Part shown: positions 1 through 7,402 of the stretch, in pieces
How the letters are laid out: each line of letters begins with the position of its first letter
Position numbering within the stretch: the first letter of the stretch is position 1
From: Promethearchaeota archaeon
Lineage (GTDB): Archaea; Asgardarchaeota; Lokiarchaeia; Sigynarchaeales; SOKP01
NCBI GenBank assembly: GCA_019057775.1
Contig: JAHLWT010000206.1
Location: 1-27,103 of the forward strand
Length of the DNA stretch: 27,103 bases
Direction: 5' to 3'
The notes under the pieces: generated by a model
What the model saw: the letters and a program-made list of their open reading frames with translations, nothing else
The model's database searches: none
What the model was told of the DNA's origin: nothing
Translations under genes and position numbers: made by a program

Positions 1-104
1 AAATCTCCTTGATATAAATCAATTGCCCTTATAGGTTTAGAAATTCTTTTCTTTTTAGCGGAACAACTTGTAATAACAAGTATTTTCTTGTTGTTTAAAC
101 TCAT
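1..104 (-). CDS. Partial protein with SCSxxK...DLYxG motif (N-terminus only)
   Basis: Reading the minus strand from an ATG at 104-102 gives 34 open codons running off the left edge. The fragment reads a beta-strand-like ILVIT, then SCSAKKK, then IRAIDLYQGD. A strand followed by (S/G)CSxxK and, about 15 residues later, (A)xDLYxGxxF is a pattern I associate with DUF6884-like proteins of unknown or nucleic-acid-related function; that assignment is from memory and rests on a short fragment. A TATA-like box (TTTATATAAA, 121-130) lies about 22 nt upstream of the ATG, which supports a real start and a leaderless transcript. It points the same way as the methyltransferase at 153-1463, 48 nt behind it. 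The rest of the protein, including any catalytic part, is outside the window. Confidence 0.55.
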   Translation of the reverse strand, partial: MSLNNKKILVITSCSAKKKRISKPIRAIDLYQGD

Positions 105-120
105 ACTATTCTTTCGTTAC

Positions 121-130
121 TTTATATAAA
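121..130 (-). promoter_or_regulatory. TATA-like box for the left-edge gene
   Basis: TTTATATAAA is centred about 22 nt upstream of the ATG at 104 on the minus strand. That spacing fits an archaeal TATA box giving a leaderless or nearly leaderless mRNA. No Shine-Dalgarno site is obvious before this ATG. Confidence 0.45.
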
Positions 131-152
131 AAATACTATGTTTCTAAAGTAA

Positions 153-1463
153 TTAATTTTGTTCCTTTCTGAAAATTAAACAATATTGATGACAACGATT
201 AGCTACCCAAGCATTATTAATTCCTAATGGTAACAGTGATTTATCGTCCTGTAACCAGATTTTTTCATCTTTAAGAACCCATTTATCTGATAAAGATATA
301 GCAGTGTCAAAAGCTAATGGATAAACCCTTCCATCATAAAATACATTATTAGTTATTATTACTAAATAACCCTTATTCTTTAAAACATTGTAGACTTTCC
401 CAAAAATGCTTTTTTGTGCTTGTAAAAACTCTCTGTAATCATTTATGTTTCCGATATCTTTAGAATTCTCACTATATTTTGTATCCAACCCAAGATCTTT
501 TCTTTCCTTTTGACGCATAAAATTTCTTTTTAACTGATTCCAGTAAGGAGGGCTAGTTATACAAAAATCTACTAAAGGAAGATTATTTTTCTTCCAAATT
601 GTTTCTAAATTATTTGAGTCTTCGTTAAAAATTCTATACAATTGGGAATTATTATTGACTGAAAACCATTTATCAATTGTTTTTTGAGATAATCTTGATT
701 TCGCGATATCAGTATATTTTTTGTTTATTTCAACCCCGAAACAACTTCTTTTTGTATTTTTTGCTGCTATTGCTGTACTCCCGGTTCCTAAAAATGGATC
801 CAGAATGATTTGATCCTTCTTAGTAAAGAAGCGGATAAAATCTTCAATTAAGGATTCAGGATATTTAGCAGGGTGGAGTAATTCAATTTTTTTTCGAGGG
901 GGAGGGTTATGAACAAACCAGCTTTTTGTAAATTTAATCCATTCTTTTCCTGTTAACTCATTTAATTTATTTTTTTCGCTAAATGTGCCGAGTGGGAGCC
1001 CTTCTCTCAATTCGTTTTTTATTGAGATTTTAACATTAGCAGTAATTATTCTTTTAAATTGTTCTTTAATTAGAATTTGTTTAAATTCAATATATCTTGA
1101 TTTTAAAAAAATATCTTGAATAGAATTTATTGAATGGTCCAAGAATAGAAGAAATGTTCTTTTATCATTTCTATTATACTTCTCTTTTAAATGATTTAAT
1201 AATTTGTAATCTAGTGAAAAGTTATGAGATTTATTTTTATTAAGAAGAAGAATAAAAATTTTTGGTTCTAATGTTAGAATTTCTATAACAATGAAAGAAT
1301 CTTGAAAATAATCTAAGATGTTATAATTAATCTTATTGTAAGATATATAATCAAAAAACGATTTGATTTGAGAATTTTTATTAATTATTTTCTTAAGATT
1401 ATCATCTAATCTTGATACGGATATACTTGACGTTTTATATGGGCTTAAATTATAATCTTTCAT
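153..1463 (-). CDS. DNA methyltransferase, N4-cytosine/N6-adenine class (SPPY type)
   Basis: S-adenosylmethionine-dependent DNA amino-methyltransferase. With the ATG at 1463 as residue 1, the SAM-binding motif I DPFLGTGST lies at about 222-230, preceded by the LHPAKYPE motif X region. The catalytic motif IV TSPPYW is at about 303-308. Motif order is X-I-IV with no large target-recognition insert. The SPPY form is commonest in N4-cytosine enzymes, but the acceptor base cannot be read from sequence. Residues 1-150 are an extra N-terminal region of unknown fold that is absent from the paralogue at 1684-2547, with which it otherwise shares strong blocks (LTGKEWIKF, KSWFV, HPAK, SPPYW, LAFD, QDDK, LG-N-A-V-NR). 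An in-frame TTG at 1493 gives a 10-residue longer form. I prefer ATG 1463 because an AT-rich TATA-like stretch at about 1513-1522 would place transcription start near 1490. It is the modification half of the R-M locus. Confidence 0.85.
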   Translation of the reverse strand: MKDYNLSPYKTSSISVSRLDDNLKKIINKNSQIKSFFDYISYNKINYNILDYFQDSFIVIEILTLEPKIFILLLNKNKSHNFSLDYKLLNHLKEKYNRNDKRTFLLFLDHSINSIQDIFLKSRYIEFKQILIKEQFKRIITANVKISIKNELREGLPLGTFSEKNKLNELTGKEWIKFTKSWFVHNPPPRKKIELLHPAKYPESLIEDFIRFFTKKDQIILDPFLGTGSTAIAAKNTKRSCFGVEINKKYTDIAKSRLSQKTIDKWFSVNNNSQLYRIFNEDSNNLETIWKKNNLPLVDFCITSPPYWNQLKRNFMRQKERKDLGLDTKYSENSKDIGNINDYREFLQAQKSIFGKVYNVLKNKGYLVIITNNVFYDGRVYPLAFDTAISLSDKWVLKDEKIWLQDDKSLLPLGINNAWVANRCHQYCLIFRKEQN

Positions 1464-1585
1464 TTCATTCTTAGGTTTGCTTATCAAAAACAAATATTAT
1501 GTTTCCATACTTATTTAAAAAAAAAATAATCTCTAAACAAAAATTAAATTGGAAACGGTTTAAAAATTGTTATTAAAGGGGGTGT

Positions 1586-1610
1586 TTAATGAACCATTAA
1601 TAATGAACCA
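1586..1610. repeat. Inverted and direct repeats between the two methyltransferase genes (possible operator)
   Basis: TTAATG (1586-1591) and CATTAA (1595-1600) form a perfect 6-bp inverted repeat with a 3-nt spacer. TAATGAACCA occurs twice (1587-1596 and 1601-1610), exactly 14 bp apart. The element lies in the 220-bp region between divergently transcribed methyltransferases, upstream of both starts. R-M loci often carry operators for a controller protein or for the methyltransferase itself in such regions. No controller gene is visible, so a regulatory role is inference. The rest of 1464-1683 is AT-rich with no gene. Confidence 0.4.
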
Positions 1611-1656
1611 CAACAATTCATCGAGAAAATCGTTCTATTTATAAAATATTCTTTCG

Positions 1657-1668
1657 ATATTATATTAA
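1657..1668 (+). promoter_or_regulatory. TATA-like box for the second methyltransferase
   Basis: The AT run containing TATTATATTAA is centred about 22-24 nt before the ATG at 1684. This is the spacing of an archaeal TATA box for a leaderless transcript. There is no purine-rich ribosome binding site before the ATG. Confidence 0.4.
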
Positions 1669-1683
1669 ATTATTATGTAAATT

Positions 1684-2547
1684 ATGAAACAGACTTTCAT
1701 GGCAATTATAGAAAAGAAAATAGTATTAAAAACAAAAAAAAATGATAAATATATAGATTTCGGTGAAAGAGGACGTTATAATATAAATAATAAGTTAAAT
1801 GATTTAACAGGTAAAGAATGGATAAAGTTTTCTAAATCTTGGTTTGTATTAAGACCAAAAAGAAGAACCAAAGAAGTACTTTTGCATCCTGCTAAATTTC
1901 CTGAATCATTGATTGAGAGATACAGTCTTTTTTTCACAAAGAAAGGAGAGAAAATATTGGATCCTATGGCTGGTACAGGAACAGTAAATTACATTTGTGA
2001 GAAAATAGGTAGATTAGGCTATTCAATAGAATTAGAAGAGAAATATTTTAAAATTGGTAAAAGTAGATCTAAACAACATTTTTTCTTAGGAGATTGTAGA
2101 AACATAAGTAATTTTGATATACCTAAAGTTGATTTTATAATTACGTCACCACCATATTGGGATTCTTTAAAGAGAAGTTCTCTACGGCAAATTAAAAGAA
2201 AGGAAAGGGGACTTGATACGGAATACTCTACAAATATAAATAATTTTGAGAACATTGAAAATTATTCTAAATTCGTAAATGATTTAGTAAAATTCTATAA
2301 AAAACTTAAGGAATGGCTTAAAGAAGGAAAATACATGACGATTATAGTAAATAATGTTTATAAAAATAGTAGATTATACCCCCTAGCTTTTGATCTAGCT
2401 TCTCAATTAGGAAAGTATTTTACATTAAAAGATGAACAGATTTGGTGTCAGGATGACAAACCGTTGATTGCATTAGGTGTAAATTCTGCTTATGTTGGCA
2501 ATAGGCATCATATTTATTGTTTAATTTTTCGGAATGATTTAATTTAG
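1684..2547 (+). CDS. DNA methyltransferase, SPPY type (paralogue of the divergent gene)
   Basis: Second SAM-dependent DNA amino-methyltransferase, 287 aa. The shared block LTGKEWIKF is at about 41-49, the motif X region LLHPAKFPE at about 66-74, motif I DPMAGTGT at 93-100 and catalytic motif IV TSPPYW at 154-159. The C-terminal block (LAFD, QDDK, ALGVNSAYVGNRHH) also matches the divergent paralogue. Motif I departs from the FxGxG form (MAGTG), which may mean altered cofactor binding or simple divergence. It lacks the 150-residue N-terminal extension of its partner. Two methyltransferases in one locus are typical when the recognition site is asymmetric and each strand needs its own enzyme; that reading is inference. 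Transcribed away from the first methyltransferase from the shared 1464-1683 region. Confidence 0.85.
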   Translation: MKQTFMAIIEKKIVLKTKKNDKYIDFGERGRYNINNKLNDLTGKEWIKFSKSWFVLRPKRRTKEVLLHPAKFPESLIERYSLFFTKKGEKILDPMAGTGTVNYICEKIGRLGYSIELEEKYFKIGKSRSKQHFFLGDCRNISNFDIPKVDFIITSPPYWDSLKRSSLRQIKRKERGLDTEYSTNINNFENIENYSKFVNDLVKFYKKLKEWLKEGKYMTIIVNNVYKNSRLYPLAFDLASQLGKYFTLKDEQIWCQDDKPLIALGVNSAYVGNRHHIYCLIFRNDLI

Positions 2548-2561
2548 ATTCAATAAGAACG

Positions 2562-2584
2562 TTTTTTATTCCTATTTCTTTTTA
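2562..2584 (+). terminator. T-rich tract after the methyltransferase gene
   Basis: Two T-rich runs (TTTTTT, then TTTCTTTTT) begin 15 nt after the TAG stop at 2545-2547, with no clear hairpin. Archaeal intrinsic termination often uses such U-tracts. The remaining stretch to 2794 is AT-rich and holds no gene that I can see. Confidence 0.35.
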
Positions 2585-2794
2585 ATTTATTGGTCTGGTG
2601 GACAAAATAAATTCAAATTAACTGTCTAGATTATATAATTACTTCTTCTCCTTGTTAGGATTCCTTAAGAATTCTTGATTTTTATGAATAATTTGTAATT
2701 AAGGAGAATTTAAAACATAGATTTACTAATTCTTAGTCAATGCAAATCAATGCTTTAATTTTATTACTTTTAAGATAATATAATTCTTTTAGAT

Positions 2795-3367
2795 ATGATA
2801 AAAAAACCTGAAATTATATTAAAAGGCAAACTGAACTGTGTTCTAAGATATCTTGAAACACAGACTGCTGTTGATTTAGGTACGTTAGATTTCTCTCCAA
2901 TAAAATCGAAAAAGCAATTCCTTTCGAACTATAATTTGCACGATAAGGCAACTTCCTTCATAGCTCTTAAATACCTTCAGAATAACTTTTCATTACATCC
3001 AATAGGAAAAGATTTGAGAGATCAAAGAGTAATGATAAAAAATGAAGTTCCAGATTATTTTGTGCAAAGAGTTGTGGATATCGAAGTGTTAGAGGATAAG
3101 ATTTACTTTTGTTTTGATGTAAAGTCTAAAAGAAATATAGATTTTTTCGGATGGGTGAATGAAAGAGCTATTCATGGATATAAAAGATTAGTAACAAAAT
3201 GTGGTGTTCCTGTTTATCTCATCTATATTTTAATGAAAAACAACGTACCAACAACCAATATTGGGTATTGTAATATAACAGAAGCACCTATTTATACAAA
3301 AACTGCCTGGGATAAGAATACGGTTTTAATATATAGTTGGGAATATGGATTACCATTTTTAAAATGA
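2795..3367 (+). CDS. Putative PD-(D/E)xK nuclease, restriction endonuclease-like
   Basis: A 190-aa protein with no signal peptide or membrane segment. It contains VPDYF (P86-D87) followed about 20 residues later by a hydrophobic strand ending FDVK (D108-V109-K110). The spacing and strand context match the metal-binding PD-(D/E)xK core of restriction and Holliday-junction-type nucleases, with Asp in place of the commoner Glu in the second motif. Its position just downstream of, and on the same strand as, a DNA methyltransferase supports a restriction role. An AT-rich element at about 2773-2785 precedes the ATG. The rest of the sequence is not a family I recognise. It could instead be an accessory nuclease, or the match could be fortuitous. 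Since the other endonuclease-like gene (3443-4636) is interrupted, this may be the working cutter of the locus. Confidence 0.55.
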   Translation: MIKKPEIILKGKLNCVLRYLETQTAVDLGTLDFSPIKSKKQFLSNYNLHDKATSFIALKYLQNNFSLHPIGKDLRDQRVMIKNEVPDYFVQRVVDIEVLEDKIYFCFDVKSKRNIDFFGWVNERAIHGYKRLVTKCGVPVYLIYILMKNNVPTTNIGYCNITEAPIYTKTAWDKNTVLIYSWEYGLPFLK

Positions 3368-3442
3368 TTTTTTCTATAAATAAAGAGAATTGAAAAATAT
3401 TAATAAAAAATATACAAAAGAATTATATAATAGGTGTATAAC

Positions 3443-4636
3443 ATGGGCTTATTACACGACCATATAGCAGAAAAAGTTGCGTTAAGTTTTATCCAAACTA
3501 AAACTTTTGGTAATAGATATCTTGCCTCAAAATAACCAATTTTTCCTAAACCTGATATTGTTTTGTTAGGTCTTTCTAAGGAGCCGAAACCACAAGTTGC
3601 TTTTGAAGTTAAGCCCCCTCATGCAGTAAAAAGAGAATATTTAACAGGTTTGGGTCAATCGACTTCATACCTAATGACTTTTCCTTTAGTATATATCGTA
3701 TTACCTGATGAGGTGATTGATGGGTTACATATTCCAACTTTTATTAATGATATTGTAGATAAAAGCGATTTAAAAATCGGAGTTATTAGTTATGATATTT
3801 TTGATTATACTCCAAAAATAGTAAGAGAAGCTCAAAAACAAGAAGGAATTGATATTAAACGTCTGGAAAAAAAGATAACTAAGTCTAACCCAAGATCCTG
3901 GCTCTTTTGGATGGATACTAATATTAATGAAGTTGCTGCTATGCTATTAAAGATAGCTGAATTAGAAAATAGAAAAATTGAAGAAAATCTTCAGAAAATT
4001 GTATTAAATGATCTTTGGCATGAATTATTATGTATAAGATATAAAGGATCTACAAAACCATCATCTTATCAACTAAATTACAAATTATTTTTTGACACTC
4101 TTAATCTTTGGACTGGAGATGGTAAATTAACAGTCTTAGGGAATAGATTATATGAAATTTGTAAAAAATATGGACATAATTCAAGAGAATTTAAAGATGC
4201 TTTACATTTTGTTATCTTAACAGAAGGAGGATATTTAAGGATGCTTGTGCACATAGATAAAATACAGAATTTAAGCCATTTTGAGAAAAAAGGATCAACA
4301 ATTAAATTAAATAAAGTTATAAGAAGGATCAGAGAGGATCTAAAAGGAGATCTTAAGGAGATAAATGAAAGAGAGAAAGTTTTACCCATTTATCAAAAAG
4401 AAGTAGAAGATTGTTGGTTAAAAGTTGTTGGTATTGATTTATTGAAAATGGGTTATGGTAGAAATTTAACACAAATGAATGAAGAATTAAATCGAAGATT
4501 TGGAACATATTTCCAGAAACAATTACAAACTGATTTTTTTATAAGTAAATTTCAAAGCGGAAAAGGTTATGCTTTTAATTGGGAACGTATAATAGATTTA
4601 ATTGAAAAAGGAGAAAAGAATTTAGATATTTTTTAA
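3443..4636 (+). pseudogene. PD-(D/E)xK restriction endonuclease-like gene with an in-frame TAA
   Basis: An ATG at 3443 opens a frame of 30 codons (M-G-L-L-H-D-H-I-A-E...) that ends at TAA 3533-3535. The same frame then continues without interruption to 4636. Immediately after the stop come PKPD and, about 15 residues later, VAFEVK: together a PD-(D/E)xK catalytic core. Without the stop the protein would be about 397 aa. The sequence following the core (GLGQSTSYL, then a strand-rich region) is typical of restriction endonucleases. A restart at TTG 3563 would lose the PD half of the active site, so a restarted product should be catalytically dead. Causes could be a nonsense mutation, a sequencing error, or a split gene. 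TAA is not the pyrrolysine codon. The upstream AT-rich element at about 3406-3419 is well placed for a promoter. The gene converges on QueT with a 16-nt gap. Confidence 0.7.
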
Positions 4637-4652
4637 AAAAATTATTGGATTT

Positions 4653-5174
4653 TCAAATTTTTAATCTTATTTTTATGATGTCAAAGAGTATTATTCCTAA
4701 TGTCGCCAGAATTACCTCCGCAATTAACACTTGAACGAACATCAACCAGATTGGCAATCCCCAAGTAATATTAAGAACAATTGCCACGTAGAGAGAAATT
4801 ATAATAGCATATAGGACCCCACCAACATACTTTAAGAATTTCTTATTTCTTAGAAACACAATACAATAGAGAGCGGGGATATTCACGAGGCTACTAATTA
4901 AGTCAATCGGTCCTAAGGGGGAGGTCAAATTAACAAAGAAAACCCCGATCACATTCCCAATTAACCCTTCTAAAGGAAACAGAATACACATGCCAACAAT
5001 TAGTTCTGCTACTCGAAATTGTAAGCCGAGAAAGCTTATAGGTTGGAAAATGTATCCCAAGGCAATATAGAGGGCAGCTGTAATTGCAGTTAGCGCTACT
5101 TTAATGCTTTTATTTCTCTCACCTGAAAACTTAGTTTTAAAGCCTTCAGTTTTACTTTCCATTTCCAGTTCCAT
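4653..5174 (-). CDS. queT: QueT-family queuosine/7-deazaguanine precursor transporter
   Basis: A 173-aa membrane protein. After a short charged N-terminus (1-24), about five hydrophobic segments follow. The motif GLQFRVAE (50-57) and the later NLTSPLGPIDLISSL region match the QueT family, S-component-like carriers of queuosine precursors such as preQ0 or preQ1 (established for the family; substrate here inferred). In archaea, preQ0-type bases feed archaeosine in tRNA; in Dpd systems they feed DNA modification. The gene stands alone on the minus strand, convergent with the interrupted endonuclease gene and divergent from the Dpd-like operon starting near 5556. A TATA-like stretch at 5193-5206 lies about 26 nt upstream of the ATG, so the mRNA is probably leaderless. 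No ECF ATPase genes are nearby. Confidence 0.85.
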   Translation of the reverse strand: MELEMESKTEGFKTKFSGERNKSIKVALTAITAALYIALGYIFQPISFLGLQFRVAELIVGMCILFPLEGLIGNVIGVFFVNLTSPLGPIDLISSLVNIPALYCIVFLRNKKFLKYVGGVLYAIIISLYVAIVLNITWGLPIWLMFVQVLIAEVILATLGIILFDIIKIRLKI

Positions 5175-5192
5175 TTTTTTAACCTTGAAAAT

Positions 5193-5206
5193 TTAATATA
5201 TATTTT
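5193..5206 (-). promoter_or_regulatory. TATA-like box for the QueT gene
   Basis: On the minus strand the stretch reads AATATATATTAAAT and is centred about 26 nt before the ATG at 5174, as expected for an archaeal TATA box. It implies transcription starting at or very near the start codon. Confidence 0.5.
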
Positions 5207-5297
5207 AGATACACATTTTTAAAATAAAACTAAAATTGTTATAATCTTAATAAAAAGAATATTACATTATATTACTATAAAATTGTAATATTGTTTT

Positions 5298-5321
5298 GAG
5301 GTCTGTTTCTGCCGAACCTCT
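5298..5321 (-). other. Hairpin upstream of QueT, loosely like a preQ1-I aptamer
   Basis: On the minus strand, 5'-AGAGGT (5321-5316), a 13-nt loop TCGGCAGAAACAG, ACCTC (5302-5298) and then an A-rich tail (AAAACAATATT) form a small stem-loop. The 5-bp stem is exact. AATATT repeats on both sides (5287-5292, 5324-5329) can extend it through an internal loop. Stem, loop start and A-rich tail recall preQ1-I riboswitches, but the tail-to-loop pseudoknot pairing is not evident and the nearer TATA box (5193-5206) would exclude it from the QueT transcript. It could be an operator or terminator-like element instead. The rest of 5175-5555 is AT-rich without a gene. A TATA-like run (TTATATAAT, 5402-5410) faces the operon. 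Confidence 0.25.
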
Positions 5322-5555
5322 ATAATATTTTACGTTGAAAACCTTTTCTTCTCCATATATTTTACAAAAAGTATTTAAAATAATTTAAACTGTAATCTCT
5401 GTTATATAATAAATTATTTAAACCTTATTTCTTCAAAGAAAATGGAGATTAACTAAGTTGATGTTTCCATACGATCTATCATCCATGATTGCTTTTTTCT
5501 ATATCTATTGATGTCAGTAAATATCCAATCTCATGGTAGATATGATTAATAATTT

Positions 5556-6527
5556 TTGTTGAAATTTTTAAATAAATACTCGTTAATATATATAAAGAAC
5601 AAAAAAGAGGGTAATCTTAAACTGGATCTTTTTGAAATTTATAAATCAAAAATCTGTTCTACGGGTATTAAGATAATATACGATTCAGTAGAGTATACTT
5701 ACCTGAGAACTATTCCACTATTAAATTACTTCAGTTTCAATATCTTTACTTATCCATACTCTTGGCGAGGAGGTTATAACAATGATTTTTCAGATTATCA
5801 ATATATTTTAGATAAATTTTTGATGTCGGATAATTTACCAGAGAATTTAGTGTGCATTACAAATCAATACTATGAGGAAAATGAACAACAATATTCTATA
5901 AATAAAACAATTAGAAAATACTTGAAAAACAAAAATCATAATTTAATAATCGTAATTGATAAAAAAAACTTGTCAATTAAAGGTAAATTTAGACCTTTAG
6001 ATGAAGAATACTTTATTCATTTCATCTATTCTTATGATGAATTATATCAAAATTTGAGACAAAAATATAATCAAGAAGGTTTCTCATTTTCCTTTCAAAA
6101 TTCAAAAAACTTATTTTTTCAAGAGTTATCGATTCTAATTGAACTAATTAGTAATGACAAGATTGTTAATTTTAAAGATTTATTTGAAAATTTGATTTAT
6201 TATCCTTATCTGCCTATTTGGCATTTTTTCTCTCAATTATTCGGTCGAAAAGGAACATCAATCCCCTCATCCAGAAGAGAAATAGCACAACTAGCTAATT
6301 TTTTTCAGATTAGATTTGAAATGAAGAAATCTAAAATTGAAAAAATTTTAAAAAAGTTTTTAGAAGAATTGAGTTTAACTAATATTCACTTATTAGATCC
6401 CGTCAACATTCGGAAAATTATTAAAAATGGTTTTTCTCAAGAACTCGAAAAATTTAAAAATCGAATAAATAATATTCAAGACAAGACAATGAAAAGAAGA
6501 TTTTATTATATAACTAACACATTTTAA
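5556..6527 (+). CDS. Unknown protein, first gene of the Dpd-like operon
   Basis: A 323-aa soluble protein that I do not recognise. It is rich in Lys, Asn, Ile and Phe, with a beta-rich first half (residues 35-160, including YPYSWRGGYNNDF near 73-85 and a strand LIIVIDKK near 130-137) and a helical second half. A basic stretch FGRKGTSIPSSRREIAQLA (about 229-247), followed by further helices, could bind nucleic acid. No HKD (phospholipase D), nuclease or ATPase motif is visible, so it is not an obvious DpdK. The start is uncertain: the open frame begins with tandem TTG codons at 5556/5559 and no ATG lies nearby. A TATA-like run TAATATATATAAA (5584-5596) even lies inside the proposed coding start, so the true start could be further downstream. 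The stop at 6525-6527 is 17 nt before the next ATG, so it is co-transcribed with the genes below. Confidence 0.6.
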   Translation: MLKFLNKYSLIYIKNKKEGNLKLDLFEIYKSKICSTGIKIIYDSVEYTYLRTIPLLNYFSFNIFTYPYSWRGGYNNDFSDYQYILDKFLMSDNLPENLVCITNQYYEENEQQYSINKTIRKYLKNKNHNLIIVIDKKNLSIKGKFRPLDEEYFIHFIYSYDELYQNLRQKYNQEGFSFSFQNSKNLFFQELSILIELISNDKIVNFKDLFENLIYYPYLPIWHFFSQLFGRKGTSIPSSRREIAQLANFFQIRFEMKKSKIEKILKKFLEELSLTNIHLLDPVNIRKIIKNGFSQELEKFKNRINNIQDKTMKRRFYYITNTF

Positions 6528-6544
6528 GAAAAAAGGTGAAATTT

Positions 6545-7402
6545 ATGTCAGAGACATATTTATTAAATATTCTTAAAGAAGCCAGTCTTTTTCCTTTTCT
6601 CCATAAGATGATTCAAGAAAATAATTTTAAAGATTTAGCCCAATTAGCTAAGAAATTAGATCTTGACGGAAGGTTAGTCAAAAGGAATGGAAATTTGCTT
6701 CAATTTTTTGAACTTATCGAGAAGAAAAACGACATATACCGAGCTTGTAAGATTCCAATACTATCTTCTAATATTTCAATTGAAATGAATTTTCGACTGC
6801 ATCTGCTACAAAAATTTCGGGCACTTATTGGAGATTTTCCAAAATGGAAAAAAAATGCTGCCAGCTTTCTTATAATTGAGTATTTATTAAAAGAAAATCA
6901 AGTATTAATTGATTATAAAGATTCTCAATTAATTAGCAAGTTAAATAACTACTTCATAAATGAAAGGGGATATACCCCACATCAACAAGGGCAAGGGGAA
7001 ATCATTAAAATTAATTCAAACAAATTGGAAAATTGGTGTGAAGCATTTCAATATTTTGGCTTTCTCTTTAAAATCTCTTCAAGGAAATTTATATTCAATA
7101 TCGATAATGAACTGTTAAAAGCTTTAATAATCCTTTATTCTGATGAAATAAATAATAAAATAATCCCTTTGCATAAATATCTTGAGTGGATTAATTCTAA
7201 TTATTTCCTTATTAGAATTGAAGGAAATAAAGTCCCAGATATCTTCTGCAAAAAACTTTATACTCTTTGTAAAGAAAAGGATATAAAACTAATTAAATCA
7301 GGGGATTGGAGGATTCTTCATTTAAGTAACAAACCTAATTACTTATATATTCCCGCAAATACAAATGCAATTGAGATAATTAGCACTGTGGTGATTAATT
7401 GA
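6545..7402 (+). CDS. Helical, winged-helix-like protein in the DpdG position
   Basis: About 285 aa. I start it at ATG 6545 because GGTGA (6535-6539) sits 5 nt upstream as a ribosome binding site; a GTG at 6536 would lie inside that site. The N-terminal ~75 residues look like a winged-helix or PCI-like fold (FKDLAQLAKKLDLDGRLV). A later segment (about 100-125) suggests another helical domain. The C-terminus is beta-rich (WRILHLSNKPNYLYIP). There is no catalytic motif. Size and place immediately before the ~990-aa P-loop ATPase match DpdG of bacterial 7-deazaguanine islands, but I see no diagnostic motif, so the link is by synteny only. Its TGA overlaps the TTG start of the ATPase by 4 nt, indicating translational coupling and probably a shared complex. 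Confidence 0.65.
   Translation: MSETYLLNILKEASLFPFLHKMIQENNFKDLAQLAKKLDLDGRLVKRNGNLLQFFELIEKKNDIYRACKIPILSSNISIEMNFRLHLLQKFRALIGDFPKWKKNAASFLIIEYLLKENQVLIDYKDSQLISKLNNYFINERGYTPHQQGQGEIIKINSNKLENWCEAFQYFGFLFKISSRKFIFNIDNELLKALIILYSDEINNKIIPLHKYLEWINSNYFLIRIEGNKVPDIFCKKLYTLCKEKDIKLIKSGDWRILHLSNKPNYLYIPANTNAIEIISTVVIN

Noticed and set aside
2019..2255. Minus-strand open frame inside the second methyltransferase gene
   Set aside because: It is antisense to a well-supported coding sequence and has no recognisable motif.
3533..3535. Recoding of the in-frame TAA (pyrrolysine or selenocysteine)
   Set aside because: Those amino acids use TAG and TGA; no recoding element is visible, so a nonsense change or a sequence error is simpler.
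5556..5560. DpdK (phospholipase D) as identity of the first operon gene
   Set aside because: No HxK(x4)D motif is present in the protein.
6536..6544. GTG start for the DpdG-position gene
   Set aside because: The GTG lies inside the GGTGA ribosome binding site that serves the ATG at 6545.
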